Notes: generated by a model from the sequence alone, not told the origin. DNA of 64,000 nucleotides from Spirochaetes bacterium GWF1_51_8 (GCA_001829415.1 MIBE01000053.1:28812-92811), one strand, 5' to 3'; shown: positions 36,534-47,022, numbered from the stretch's first letter. Numbers and translations: made by a program.

Positions 36534-38309
36534 ATGATAGAAAATGCAGTCGGTACAATTACCCGTGTTAACGGCCCGCTTGTCGAAGCAAAACTGAATA
36601 CCATGGTACAGATGATGGAGCTTGTTCAGGTGTCGGAATGGCGCCTGATCGGCGAAGTCCTCGGTATCGATGACGATATCGCGAATATTCAGGTCTACGA
36701 AGACACAAGCGGCGTCAAGCCGGGCGATTTGATCTACGGGACGGGTTTACCGTTGTCCGTGGAACTCGGGCCGGGATTGATCGGCAACGTGTTCGACGGC
36801 ATCCAGCGCCCGTTGGAGCATATCGCCGAAATCAGCGGTATTTATATCGGGCGAGGGATCAATATCCCGTCATTAGATAGAAAGAAAAAATGGGGATTCA
36901 AGCCGGTTGTTAAGACGGGCGACATAGTCAAACAAGGCACGATTATCGGTGTCGTACAGGAATCCTCGCTGATCGAACATAGAATCCTCATCCCCCCGAA
37001 GGTCGAGGGGAAAGTGGTCAAGATAGTTTCCGAAGGCGATTACCTTGTCGATGAGGTGATGGCGGTGATCCATACCCCGTTCGGTGAAAATGTCGAGGTC
37101 AAGATGTACCAGCGCTGGCCTGTGAAGTTCCCGAGGCCTGTCGCGGAACGTATGATTCCCACCATCCCGCTTCTCACCGGACAGCGTATCGTCGATACGT
37201 TCTTCCCGATGGCGAAGGGCGGGACTGCCGCGATCCCGGGCGGTTTCGGCACCGGGAAAACAATCACCCAGCACCAGCTCGCGAAATGGGCCGACGCGCA
37301 GGTAATTGTCTATATCGGGTGCGGCGAGCGCGGTAACGAGATCACCGAAGTGCTCGAAGAGTTCCCGAAGCTGATCGATCCCCGGACGAACAAGCCGCTG
37401 ATCGAGCGCACGGTATTGATCGCGAACACGTCGAACATGCCGGTGACCGCCCGTGAAGCGTCTATCTATACAGGAATTACCCTCGCGGAATACTACCGCG
37501 ATATGGGATACGATGTCGCGTTGATGGCGGACTCATCTTCCCGTTGGGCGGAAGCCCTGCGCGAACTGTCCGGCCGTCTCGAGGAAATGCCCGCCGAAGA
37601 AGGCTTTCCGGCATACCTCGGCTCACGCCTCGCGGCGTTCTACGAGCGCGCGGGGTACACGAAGACCCTTTCGGGCAAGACCGGCTCGATCACCGTTATC
37701 GGAGCGGTATCTCCTCCCGGAGGCGACTTCTCGGAACCTGTCACTCAGAACACGAAGCGTTTCGTGCGCTGTTTCTGGGAACTCGACAAGTCCCTCGCGA
37801 GCGCCCGCCATTACCCGTCGATCAACTGGATCCGCAGTTACAGCGAGTACGGAGACGCGTGCGAAGGCTGGTGGGTACAGAACGTGTCGCGCAAGTATAA
37901 AGAAATCAGGAACCGCGCGTACGAGATATTGCAGAAGGAAGAGCATCTCCAGAAGATCGTGAAGCTGGTCGGCCCGGACGCGTTGCCCGACTCCGAACGC
38001 CTCGTGATCGAAACCGCGAGAATCATCAAGCTCGGTTTCCTCCAGCAGAGCGCGTACGACGATATCGATATGTACACCTCTCCCCAGAAACAATTGCGAA
38101 TTCTCGAAGTGATCCTGAAGTTCCACGAGCGCGCGGGCGAGATCGTCCGTATGGGCGCGCCGATATTCGAAATAAAGGAAATGAGCACGATCTCGAAGAT
38201 CATCCGTATCAAGATGACCGTCCCGAACGAGGACCTTACCGAGATCGGGAAGATAGAAGACTCGATGATGAAGGAATTTGAAGATATAGAAGAAATCTAT
38301 AAAGAATAG
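36534..38309 (+). CDS. atpA: V-type ATP synthase subunit A (catalytic)
   Basis: GTAAIPGGFGTGKTITQHQLAKW; MADSSSRWAEALRELSGRLEEMPAEEGFPAYL. Confidence 0.98.
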   Translation: MIENAVGTITRVNGPLVEAKLNTMVQMMELVQVSEWRLIGEVLGIDDDIANIQVYEDTSGVKPGDLIYGTGLPLSVELGPGLIGNVFDGIQRPLEHIAEISGIYIGRGINIPSLDRKKKWGFKPVVKTGDIVKQGTIIGVVQESSLIEHRILIPPKVEGKVVKIVSEGDYLVDEVMAVIHTPFGENVEVKMYQRWPVKFPRPVAERMIPTIPLLTGQRIVDTFFPMAKGGTAAIPGGFGTGKTITQHQLAKWADAQVIVYIGCGERGNEITEVLEEFPKLIDPRTNKPLIERTVLIANTSNMPVTAREASIYTGITLAEYYRDMGYDVALMADSSSRWAEALRELSGRLEEMPAEEGFPAYLGSRLAAFYERAGYTKTLSGKTGSITVIGAVSPPGGDFSEPVTQNTKRFVRCFWELDKSLASARHYPSINWIRSYSEYGDACEGWWVQNVSRKYKEIRNRAYEILQKEEHLQKIVKLVGPDALPDSERLVIETARIIKLGFLQQSAYDDIDMYTSPQKQLRILEVILKFHERAGEIVRMGAPIFEIKEMSTISKIIRIKMTVPNEDLTEIGKIEDSMMKEFEDIEEIYKE

Positions 38310-38323
38310 AGGCCGGTCGCTTT

Positions 38324-38722
38324 ATGAATAAGATCGGAGAGTTCAAGGAATTAGTATATATGCTCAAGTACGCTTGCGAGCATGCTGAGAGCGAGATCGA
38401 AGTGGGAGCGGTATTTCACCGTTTCACATCCTGCTTCGACCTTCTGCACGGGATTGTCGCGGAACTCGCGGAATGCCGGGGGATAGGCACCGGTTCGGTT
38501 AGGGAGTGTTTTATTCAGGCGCTTCACTCGGGTATCATCCCGGAGGAAGTTTTCCCGTTGCCGATGCTCGACGACCGTGAGGATATCCGTAACGGCAGCG
38601 CCGAGTCTCACGCGAGCGAAGTGTTCGACAGGATCGGCGGAATATACATCCCGGCGCTCGTAGAGATGGCCGAACAGTTGGACGCCGAGTGGGGCGAGGA
38701 AAATTCCATTGAAGCGGAATAA
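38324..38722 (+). CDS. HI0074/nucleotidyltransferase-substrate-binding (HEPN superfamily)-like protein
   Basis: Helical 132 aa: [47 protein letters not shown]...[14 protein letters not shown]...[32 protein letters not shown]; Rx6H motif. Confidence 0.55.
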   Translation: MNKIGEFKELVYMLKYACEHAESEIEVGAVFHRFTSCFDLLHGIVAELAECRGIGTGSVRECFIQALHSGIIPEEVFPLPMLDDREDIRNGSAESHASEVFDRIGGIYIPALVEMAEQLDAEWGEENSIEAE

Positions 38723-38747
38723 ACGCGATAGAAATGACGAGGGATAT

Positions 38748-40151
38748 ATGTCTTATCAAATGACGCGGCAGTACCGCGGAATGACAGGGATTAACGGGCC
38801 CATCGCCGTAGTCGAAGGGATCGAAGGTGTCGGATACGACGAGATCGTCGAGATCACCCTTTCCGACGGCACCCGCAGGATGGGAAAGGTTCTCGAGACA
38901 TCGGGGAAGGCCGTTATTCTTCAGGTTTTCGAAGGCACGAGCGGGATCAATCCGCAGAAAACAAGCCTCAAGTTCACCGGGAAACCCCTCGAAGTGGGTC
39001 TTGCGGAAGCGATGCTGGGGCGTGTGTTCAGCGGAATGGGTAATCCTATCGACGGGCTTGGGCCGATCATCGCCGAGCAGACTCGTAATGTGAACGGCGA
39101 ACCGCTCAATCCGGTGGTGCGCGCATATCCGCGCGAGTACATCGAGACCGGGGTATCGGCTATCGACGTGATGAACACGTTGGTACGCGGGCAGAAACTA
39201 CCGATCTTCTCGGCGGCTGGCCTTCCGCATAACGAGCTCGCGGCGCAGATTGCCGCGCAGGCGCGTCTCCCCGGTGGACAGACCGGGAACTTCGCGGTGG
39301 TTTTCGCCGCGATGGGTATCAAGCATGACGACGCCGCGTTCTTCGTCAGCAACTTCGAGGACACCGGCTCGTTAAAGAACGTGGTCATGTTCCTCAACCT
39401 CGCGGACGACCCCTCGATCGAACGTGTCATTACCCCGCGTATCGCGTTGACGACCGCGGAATACCTCGCTTATGAAAAAGGCAAGCACGTGCTTGTGATT
39501 ATGACCGATATGACCAGTTATTGCGAAGCGTTACGCGAGATCGGGACTGCGCGCGGCGAAGTACCCGCGCGTAAAGGGTTCCCGGGATATATGTATTCCG
39601 ACCTGTCCACTCTCTACGAGCGCGCGGGACGTGTAAAGGGTAAAGAGGGAAGCATCACTCAGGTGCCGATCCTCACGATGCCGAACGACGACATCACGCA
39701 TCCCGTGCCCGACCTGACCGGGTATATCACCGAAGGCCAGATCGTGCTCTCCCGCGAACTGAACGGGAAGGGGATTTATCCCGCTATCGACATCCTGCCG
39801 TCGTTGTCCCGTCTGATGAAGGACAGTATCGGCGAGGGATATACCCGCAAGGACCATCCGCACCTGTTTATGCAGATGTATGCGGCGTATTCGCGTGTGA
39901 AGGAAATCCGTTCGATCGCCTCGATTATCGGCGAGGAAGAACTGAGCAAGGTCGATAAAAAGTACCTGAAGTTCGGCTACGAGTTCGAGAACCATTTCGC
40001 CGGGCAGGGATTTACCGAGGACAGGACGCTCGAGACCAGTATGAACATGGCTTGGGAAATCCTTTCCATCCTGCCGTCGTCGGAACTGTCGGGCCTGACG
40101 GAAAAGGAAATCCAGCAGTACTATGTCGGAAAGATCGATTCCGAGGAGTAA
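38748..40151 (+). CDS. atpB: V-type ATP synthase subunit B
   Basis: [20 protein letters not shown]...[21 protein letters not shown]...[14 protein letters not shown]; start at MSYQMTRQY preferred over 38709. Confidence 0.97.
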   Translation: MSYQMTRQYRGMTGINGPIAVVEGIEGVGYDEIVEITLSDGTRRMGKVLETSGKAVILQVFEGTSGINPQKTSLKFTGKPLEVGLAEAMLGRVFSGMGNPIDGLGPIIAEQTRNVNGEPLNPVVRAYPREYIETGVSAIDVMNTLVRGQKLPIFSAAGLPHNELAAQIAAQARLPGGQTGNFAVVFAAMGIKHDDAAFFVSNFEDTGSLKNVVMFLNLADDPSIERVITPRIALTTAEYLAYEKGKHVLVIMTDMTSYCEALREIGTARGEVPARKGFPGYMYSDLSTLYERAGRVKGKEGSITQVPILTMPNDDITHPVPDLTGYITEGQIVLSRELNGKGIYPAIDILPSLSRLMKDSIGEGYTRKDHPHLFMQMYAAYSRVKEIRSIASIIGEEELSKVDKKYLKFGYEFENHFAGQGFTEDRTLETSMNMAWEILSILPSSELSGLTEKEIQQYYVGKIDSEE

Positions 40152-40154
40152 CGG

Positions 40155-40790
40155 ATGAATTTATCGGAAATCGCGCCTACTAAAACGAATTTGCTCGAAT
40201 ATAAAGGACAGTTGAAGTTTTCGCAGGACGGTCACGCGCTTCTGGAGCAAAAACGTGAAGTATTAGTGATGAACCTGCTCGAGATTATCTCGAAGATCAA
40301 AGACCAGCGCAAACGGCTGAACCAGCTCCTCGTGCATGCCTACGAGTTCCTTTCGATACTGGAACTCGAGATCGGAGAGTTCGAGATCGACCGCATCCTG
40401 AAAGGGATTCGTTCCGACCTGCGTCTGGATATTATCGAGAGGAGCGTAATGGGGGTTGCGGTCCCGACAATCAGGAATAAAGAAAAGCTGCCGGTGAAGG
40501 AAGGGCCTCAGGTCTCTATCAGCACCACGACATTGAACTACGATACATTGATGAAAACGGTCGCTGAGATCATGAAACTGATCTTCTACGTCGCCGAGGT
40601 GGAAGTTTCGGCATGGCGGCTGGCATACGAGATCAAGAAGACCCAGAGGCGCGTGAACGCCCTCGAGAACAATTTTATCCCGATGTTCAAGGACATAGTC
40701 AAGTACATTCAGGATACCCTCGAGGAACGCGAACGCGAGACATTTTTCCAGATGAAACGTGTGAAAAACGCCCATCTGGCGGATCAATAG
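40155..40790 (+). CDS. atpD: V-type ATP synthase subunit D
   Basis: APTKTNLLEYKGQLKFSQDGHALLEQKREVLVMNL...TQRRVNALENNFIP. Confidence 0.96.
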   Translation: MNLSEIAPTKTNLLEYKGQLKFSQDGHALLEQKREVLVMNLLEIISKIKDQRKRLNQLLVHAYEFLSILELEIGEFEIDRILKGIRSDLRLDIIERSVMGVAVPTIRNKEKLPVKEGPQVSISTTTLNYDTLMKTVAEIMKLIFYVAEVEVSAWRLAYEIKKTQRRVNALENNFIPMFKDIVKYIQDTLEERERETFFQMKRVKNAHLADQ

Positions 40791-40799
40791 GAGAGAGCG

Positions 40800-41249
40800 A
40801 TGGAGAAAGTCTACATCCCCATTTGCGGTGCGTCGGAAGCGAAACGCGCCATACAAAAGGGAATTGAGTTTGCCAAACGCTTCGATCTCGAAGTGGTGGT
40901 TATTAATGTTCTTGACCAGGAGTCGATCAACAAGCTTCAGCGGTACAAGATATTTATCGACGAGGAATCGGCTCATTTTACCGATAGCCTGAAACGCGAC
41001 GCGGAAAAATACCTGCATTACGCCGAAAAGATCGCGGAACAGGCGGGGATTGGAATTCATAAGGTTCTGCTCGAGGGAGACCCGTTTTCTGAAATCTCCG
41101 AGTACATCAAAAATGACGCCGCCGAGCATTGCTATGTCTGCATCGCGAAACGCCACGAAGCGGTCAATTGCCGGGATATTTTCGGTGTCGTCGAGAAGAA
41201 GCTCTTATCGCAGACCGATTTCGACCTGATTATCGCGGGAGAGAAATGA
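40800..41249 (+). CDS. UspA-like (universal stress protein fold) protein within the V-ATPase operon
   Basis: VYIPICGASEAKRAIQKGIEFAKRFDLEVVVINVLDQ...AEKIAEQAGIGIHKVLLEGDPFSEISEYIK...DFDLIIAGEK. Confidence 0.65.
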   Translation: MEKVYIPICGASEAKRAIQKGIEFAKRFDLEVVVINVLDQESINKLQRYKIFIDEESAHFTDSLKRDAEKYLHYAEKIAEQAGIGIHKVLLEGDPFSEISEYIKNDAAEHCYVCIAKRHEAVNCRDIFGVVEKKLLSQTDFDLIIAGEK

Positions 41250-41560
41250 TGAAGACGATTATCGATTCGATTGTGAAGGCCGAACACGACGTACAGAAAA
41301 ACTATATGGAAGCTGAAAAAGAGGCGAAGACATTGATAGACGAGGCCCGCGCGAAAACGGTCAAACTCGAGGACGAGTATCAGAAAAAGTTCGAAGATGA
41401 AGTCCTGGCAAGAAAAGAAGATATGAAGCTCCGTGCTGAAAAAAGGGTCGCCGAACTGAAGACTACTGTCGAGAAGGAACTGAAGGACAAAAAGTCCGTG
41501 ATCGAAAAAAAGCGCGGTGCAATTAAAGAAAAGATCATAAAGATGGTACTGGAGAAATAA
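41246..41560 (+). CDS. V-type ATP synthase G/H-type peripheral stalk subunit
   Basis: Coiled coil IIDSIVKAEHDVQKNYMEAEKEAKTLIDEARAKTVKLEDEYQKKFEDEV; ATGA overlap with the upstream gene. Confidence 0.75.
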   Translation: MMKTIIDSIVKAEHDVQKNYMEAEKEAKTLIDEARAKTVKLEDEYQKKFEDEVLARKEDMKLRAEKRVAELKTTVEKELKDKKSVIEKKRGAIKEKIIKMVLEK

Positions 41561-42556
41561 ATGTTCGGGATCGAGTTTACGGCGGTCAACCCGAAAGTGC
41601 GCAACTGGATGTCATTCCTGCTCAAACCCGAAGATATGGAATACCTTGTCGGGGCGAGCCTGAACGAGGTGATCGAGACGATCCGCGCGAAGGCAAAAAA
41701 GGAAAGTATCGAGACAGGCGATATCCGCGAAATCGAACAGATCCTGAAAAACGCCATCGTGCAGTACATCCATAGCGGCCTGAATTTCCTTGTAGGGAAA
41801 CCCGCCGATTTTCTCCAGACATGGCTCGAAGTATACCGGATCGAGAATTTGAAGACGATCGCCCGCGCTCTCATAACCGGGAAGCCCGTCGATTTTCTCT
41901 ATAAAATCAAGGACAAAGATTGGCTGACGATGGACTCGGTGAAGGATGTCCGGTCGTTCGACGAGTACCTTGAGTTTCTTCGGCGGACCGATTACTATAC
42001 GATTGCCCAGAAGGCCTTTCCGCGCATTGTCGAGGAAAAGAACACCTTTTTCTGGGAGATCGCGCTGGATAACCAATACGCTCATCTTCTGAAGAAGGCG
42101 GCGCAGAAGCTGTCGCGCCCGAGCAGGGATGCGGTGAAGCGGCTGTTGTTTTTCTCGATGGAGGCCAGCCGGTTTCAATGGATATTCCGGATGCGTTTCC
42201 AGTACGGGCTTTCGGTGGAAGAAACAATTACGTTTATCCCGAACGTCTACAAGTCATTATCGAAACGGGGATACGCGGAACTGCTGGAATCGGAATCGCC
42301 CGCGGCGTTTTTTGAAAAACTGCACCAGCGCGGGATTATCGAGGAAATGGTTACCGACGCGTCGTCGTTCGAGAAACTGATGAATGACGCGATTGTCAAA
42401 CGGACCCACCGTTACCTCGGCGGAATTCCGTTCCAGTTCGGCATATTTTTATCGTTTATTATCTTAAAGAGCATGGATGTCCGAAAATATATCATCCTGC
42501 TCGAGGGAAAACGCGCAGGTGTTGACCGCGCGATACTTGAAAAACTCCTGATCTAA
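41561..42556 (+). CDS. atpC: V-type ATP synthase subunit C (AC39 family)
   Basis: Helical 331 aa with ENLKTIARALITGKP; operon position between G/H and I. Confidence 0.85.
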   Translation: MFGIEFTAVNPKVRNWMSFLLKPEDMEYLVGASLNEVIETIRAKAKKESIETGDIREIEQILKNAIVQYIHSGLNFLVGKPADFLQTWLEVYRIENLKTIARALITGKPVDFLYKIKDKDWLTMDSVKDVRSFDEYLEFLRRTDYYTIAQKAFPRIVEEKNTFFWEIALDNQYAHLLKKAAQKLSRPSRDAVKRLLFFSMEASRFQWIFRMRFQYGLSVEETITFIPNVYKSLSKRGYAELLESESPAAFFEKLHQRGIIEEMVTDASSFEKLMNDAIVKRTHRYLGGIPFQFGIFLSFIILKSMDVRKYIILLEGKRAGVDRAILEKLLI

Positions 42557-42570
42557 GGCGGAAGGAACAG

Positions 42571-44490
42571 ATGTTTTTGCCCCAGAATATGACAAAACTT
42601 GATGTCGTGATCCTGAAACGTCATGTCGATGAAGTCTCCAAGGAAGTAATGAGCTTCGGCGAGTTTGAGATTATCAAGCTCGGCGGTTCGGAGATTCGCG
42701 CTTATTCCCTGAAAAAGGAATCCCTCGAGGATATCACCGGGCGCTTCATGGATTTCCGCAGGCGCCTCAACAATGTCAAGTCGTTTTTTACTAAAATTAC
42801 TTACCTGAAAGAAGAAGAAATTACCGAATATCTCGACGAGATGTCGATTAAGAACATGCTTAAAGAGATCGAGATGGAAGTAAACACTCTGGTGCGTGAA
42901 ATCGAGAGCGTGAAACAACGCCAGACCGATTACCTTGTCAAGCTCGACAGTTACCGTTTCTTCGGCAATCTCGATATGGACCTGACAAAGACGAGCGAAG
43001 TCCAGAATTTCTACATGGGTTTCGGGGGAATACCCACCGCCCAGTACCAGACGTTTATGGACGCCATTTCACTGATCCCGTCGGTAGTCATGAATGTCGG
43101 CACGGTGTCGCAGAAGAACATGGTGTTCTTCACGGTGCCGAATAACACCCGCGAACAGCTCGAGAAAATCCTTCAGAACGTTTTTTACCAGGATTACGGT
43201 ATCCCCGCCGACGCGAAAGAGAATATCCGAAAGCGCATCATGAAATATGCCTTCGAGTATTCTATCGCGCTGGACGAGGAAGAACTGCTCGAAAAGAGGC
43301 GCGACAAAATAATCAAACGCCTCGCGCCGCTTTTTCACAGGATAAACCAGAGTATCGAATACCGCCTGAACCTGACCAAGCTCCGCGGAGAAATGGTCTC
43401 TACCAATTCCGTCGTACTTTTCTCGGGCTGGGTGCCGTCGGGAATGCTCGAAGACCTGAAGCAGAAAATAACCGATATCACCGACAATAAATGCGAGTTC
43501 CTCGACGAGGACGCCGCCGTGCTGTATATGCGCGACGGGATCGTCCCGCCGACTAAGCTCAATAACCCCAGGATACTGAAACCGTTCGAGCTCCTTGTCA
43601 ACCTGTTCGGCACACCTAACTATAAAGAATTCGACCCGACCCCGTTCGCGGCGATCAGCTATATCCTGATGTTCGGCGCGATGTTCGGCGATGTCGGTCA
43701 CGGTCTGGTGCTGAGTGTGGTGGGATTTATCGTCCTGCTCCTCAAGCGCTCGGCGGGAATCGCGAGTATCGCCGCGATCATGGTGTGGGGCGGATTGTCG
43801 TCCACGCTCTTCGGGTTTCTATACGGCGAGGTGTTCGGGAAGCCGCTGATTCCGCCGTTATGGATATCGCCAATTCACAATATCAATACGATCCTGTCGA
43901 CCGCGATCATTTTCGGAGTCGGGATGATCACGGTCGGAATGATCCTCGGGATTATCAATTCATTCATGCGGAAGGATTACGGACGGGCGTTATTCGCCCC
44001 TAATGGCATCGCCGGGATAACGTTCTACTGGGGCCTGCTGTATATGGGATACACGGTGCTGACCGGCGGTACGTTCCCGCAGTTTATTATCTATATCACG
44101 ATCGGCGCGGGCATTCTGATCGCGCTCGAGAAATGGCTCGCGTATAAGCTGTTCCATCACGGCGAGAAGGAAAATCCCGCGCTCGGCGCAATCGACCTTT
44201 TCGAGACCACGTTGTCGATGCTGTCGAATACGATCTCCTTCGTCCGCGTGGGCGCGTTCGCGCTGAACCACGGAGCGTTGATGAGCGCCTTCTTTATCAT
44301 CGCGAATATGACCGACAACCCGTTCATACAGGCGCTGATTATTTTTATCGGGAACCTATTCGTTATCGGGTTCGAAGGCTTGGTGGTTGGGATTCAAGTG
44401 CTGAGGCTCGAGTACTACGAGTTCTTCATGAAGTTCTTCCGTGCCGACGGGCGCGGATTCCATTCGCTGAAAGACTTTAAAAAAGAATAG
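42571..44490 (+). CDS. atpI: V-type ATP synthase subunit I
   Basis: FGAMFGDVGHGLVLSVVGF; SNTISFVRVGAFALNHGALMSAFFIIAN; LVVGIQVLRLEYYEFFMKFFRADGRGFHSLK. Confidence 0.97.
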   Translation: MFLPQNMTKLDVVILKRHVDEVSKEVMSFGEFEIIKLGGSEIRAYSLKKESLEDITGRFMDFRRRLNNVKSFFTKITYLKEEEITEYLDEMSIKNMLKEIEMEVNTLVREIESVKQRQTDYLVKLDSYRFFGNLDMDLTKTSEVQNFYMGFGGIPTAQYQTFMDAISLIPSVVMNVGTVSQKNMVFFTVPNNTREQLEKILQNVFYQDYGIPADAKENIRKRIMKYAFEYSIALDEEELLEKRRDKIIKRLAPLFHRINQSIEYRLNLTKLRGEMVSTNSVVLFSGWVPSGMLEDLKQKITDITDNKCEFLDEDAAVLYMRDGIVPPTKLNNPRILKPFELLVNLFGTPNYKEFDPTPFAAISYILMFGAMFGDVGHGLVLSVVGFIVLLLKRSAGIASIAAIMVWGGLSSTLFGFLYGEVFGKPLIPPLWISPIHNINTILSTAIIFGVGMITVGMILGIINSFMRKDYGRALFAPNGIAGITFYWGLLYMGYTVLTGGTFPQFIIYITIGAGILIALEKWLAYKLFHHGEKENPALGAIDLFETTLSMLSNTISFVRVGAFALNHGALMSAFFIIANMTDNPFIQALIIFIGNLFVIGFEGLVVGIQVLRLEYYEFFMKFFRADGRGFHSLKDFKKE

Positions 44491-44507
44491 AGCGTAGGGA
44501 GGTAAAT

Positions 44508-44990
44508 ATGCGTGCCCTTATTAATTTAATCTTAGTCGGTATCATTATTTTTTCGCTGATCAGCTATTTTTCCGGATCTAAGTTTTCGGATTTGATGAAA
44601 GGTAATGTTTTCAGCGGCGGGGATAATACCGGTGAGGTATCTGCCGTTTCTGAATGGAAATCCGGGATCGAGAAAGCAGGTTTATTGCTGAAAGAATTAG
44701 GTGTTCTGGTGGAGGAATACAACTCCGGCGCGATCGAATCTCCCTCGGATATCGAAGCGAAAGTTATAGAGATCGATCAGTTGATGATCGGCTTGAAGCA
44801 ATATAAGAGTTCCCTTTCCGGCGACGAACGGAAAGAGTTTATCAAGAGCTTCAACGAACTCGAAGACGAATGGGACGATATGCAGGACAATTACAAAGTA
44901 GTGGAAGATATCCTCGAAGAAATGGAGACGGACGGTGATGAAAGCGCCGAGACCAATTCCGGCGTGAAAGAACACTTTTTTGGAGAATAA
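44508..44990 (+). CDS. Small exported/anchored helical protein, unknown
   Basis: N-terminal TM LINLILVGIIIFSLISYF; acidic helical remainder. Confidence 0.6.
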   Translation: MRALINLILVGIIIFSLISYFSGSKFSDLMKGNVFSGGDNTGEVSAVSEWKSGIEKAGLLLKELGVLVEEYNSGAIESPSDIEAKVIEIDQLMIGLKQYKSSLSGDERKEFIKSFNELEDEWDDMQDNYKVVEDILEEMETDGDESAETNSGVKEHFFGE

Positions 44991-45043
44991 TAGTTGAATT
45001 TCAAGTATAGACCGATTGTACATTCCACCCCGGACAACTTATC

Positions 45044-46771
45044 ATGCGGATAAACCCGTCTGTGCTCCTTCTCGTGTCAGTAATCGCCGCGCTTCCGGCG
45101 AATACCGCGTTATTCGCGGGCGCGAAAGTGTTCTCGGTGAGCGCGACCTCGTGCGCCCCCGGTTCGCAGGCGCTGTTCCTTCTCGATAGCGACCCGAAGA
45201 CTGTCTGGAAACCCGCCTCGGGCGATTCCGGCCTCGAAGGTTTTTCCGTATGCTTCACCGAACCTGCCGACATTTCAGTAATCGAAATCTGCACCCCTTC
45301 CGGCTCGAAATCTAAAGCGCCGGTGTTTTACTACCTTGTGAACGGCATCGCGCAGGGGAAGATCGCAGCGAACTCAAAACTCACAGGCCTCGGTCTTAAA
45401 GCGGTCACCGAGCTCGAGTTCCTTTCGACCGGCGCGCAGTCCGATATCGCGATATCCGAGCTCAAGCTCGATCCCTCGACCAACTCGGCATCCGGGGCGG
45501 CGTATCCGCTCTTTATCGACGGGACTGTCAGGATCACCGGAAGCGCGTCGCAGAACGGCGCCCCCGGCCTGCTTTGCGACGGGGACTTCTGTACGGCGTG
45601 GTCGGCGTCATACTCCTCGCAGGAATTCGCCCCCGTCATCGAGATATCGCTTTTATCGAACCTGCTGATCTCGGGGATATACTTTGTGAACGGCAAACAA
45701 GTCGCGGGTGAGACATCCGGCACGGGCGGTAAGATAAAAGCGATAGAAATTTCCGCCGACGGCATACCCGCCGGGACATACACGTTAAAAGATATTTCCA
45801 GCCTCCAAAAGGTCAGGCTCGAGAAACCGTTACTCGGAAAAGAGATCAAGATAAAAGTCCTCTCTGTCTACGGGAAGGAGATGGTTAAAACAGCCGCCCT
45901 GACGGATTTCGCGTTCGATATCGCGGGCGTCCCCGTGTTTGTGAAGATCGCCAAGAAGGAAACTCAGGCGGCAGTACTCCCGAAGTCTATCCCCGCGAAA
46001 ATGCCGGACTTTGTTTCGAAAATCCTTGTTTTCAGCTATATATCCCTGAGCAATACGAACCGGAATTTCACACTGAAATTCAGGCCCGACGGATCGTTCG
46101 CGGCGTTGTCCGAGATATACGGCTACCAGTTCGCCCAGAGCTTCTATATAAAGGGTTCGTGGCAGATCGTGAAGTCCGGCCCGGGTGTCTGGGAAATCGG
46201 GATTGACGGGAAAATCTGGAACAATTGCGAAAAGTTCGCCTCGGTGTCGTTCTCCGAAAATATCGACCTCGCGTGCACGGCCGAGACGGTGAAAGAGACG
46301 ATCAAGGTCTACCTTCCCTCGAAAGTCCCGGCGTTAACCCCGCCCCCGAAAAAGGTCATCATCACGAATTTCGTCAGTTACACGAACGTCTATTCCTATT
46401 CGAAAACGAACCTGACGGTCGATCCGAATAAGCATATCCACCCGTTGAAAAAAACAAATCTCTCGATTTCCGGGAAATCGGAGACCAATATTCAAATACT
46501 CGCCGAAGTCTGCGAAAAGCCCGCCGACGCACCGGCGTCCTTCCAGATCACCGAACGGACTGTGATCGAGACAAATATGGCGCTGCCGCCGGTCTACCAG
46601 GCGGAAGACCTGATCCGTTGGTATATATGGAATAAGAAGCCCGAGTGCTGGAAGATCGAAGGGAAATGGATATGGGGACTTTACCCCGCGGTGGTCTCCG
46701 AACTGGACTATCTCGAGGAGTTCCAACTGGGCGAGCCGATCGATATGGACTTGATCAAGGCTAAAGAATGA
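45044..46771 (+). CDS. Exported protein with discoidin/NADase-type glycan-binding-like N-terminal domain
   Basis: SVSATSCAPGSQALFLLDSDPKTVWKPASGDSGLEGFSVCFTEPADISVIEICT; second similar copy LLCDGDFCTAWSASYSSQEFAPVIEISLL. Confidence 0.65.
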   Translation: MRINPSVLLLVSVIAALPANTALFAGAKVFSVSATSCAPGSQALFLLDSDPKTVWKPASGDSGLEGFSVCFTEPADISVIEICTPSGSKSKAPVFYYLVNGIAQGKIAANSKLTGLGLKAVTELEFLSTGAQSDIAISELKLDPSTNSASGAAYPLFIDGTVRITGSASQNGAPGLLCDGDFCTAWSASYSSQEFAPVIEISLLSNLLISGIYFVNGKQVAGETSGTGGKIKAIEISADGIPAGTYTLKDISSLQKVRLEKPLLGKEIKIKVLSVYGKEMVKTAALTDFAFDIAGVPVFVKIAKKETQAAVLPKSIPAKMPDFVSKILVFSYISLSNTNRNFTLKFRPDGSFAALSEIYGYQFAQSFYIKGSWQIVKSGPGVWEIGIDGKIWNNCEKFASVSFSENIDLACTAETVKETIKVYLPSKVPALTPPPKKVIITNFVSYTNVYSYSKTNLTVDPNKHIHPLKKTNLSISGKSETNIQILAEVCEKPADAPASFQITERTVIETNMALPPVYQAEDLIRWYIWNKKPECWKIEGKWIWGLYPAVVSELDYLEEFQLGEPIDMDLIKAKE

Positions 46772-46784
46772 CTCTTTTGCGACT

Positions 46785-46813
46785 TGACGGGACGAAAAAG
46801 TTATAGTATAATA
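46785..46813 (+). promoter_or_regulatory. Sigma70-type promoter for tRNA-Gly
   Basis: ttgacg ggacgaaaaagttatag tataat (17-nt spacer). Confidence 0.75.
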
Positions 46814-46823
46814 TTTCTACAAC

Positions 46824-46894
46824 GCGGCCATCATACAGTGGCAGTATCTTAGCCTTCCAAGCTAATGACGCGGGTCCGATTCCCGCTGGCCGCT
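46824..46894 (+). tRNA. tRNA-Gly(TCC), CCA not encoded
   Basis: gcggcca...ttagc cttccaa gctaa...gcggg tccgatt cccgc tggccgc t; all four stems pair. Confidence 0.93.
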
Positions 46895-46898
46895 ATCG

Positions 46899-46927
46899 CG
46901 GGGCTGTCCTCAGGGACGGCCCTTTTG
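46899..46927 (+). terminator. Terminator after tRNA-Gly
   Basis: gggctgtcc tcag ggacggccc tttt. Confidence 0.65.
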
Positions 46928-47022
46928 TATGACACCTCTTTTTTGACAATTCGCTTACCGCCGATTAGAATAATCGGATACATGCTATTCAATGCGGCCG
47001 GAAATACCTCTGCGGGAGCACC

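Noticed and set aside
40263-41156. 297-aa minus ORF opposite atpD/UspA-like gene
   Set aside because: Antisense to coherent V-ATPase operon genes.
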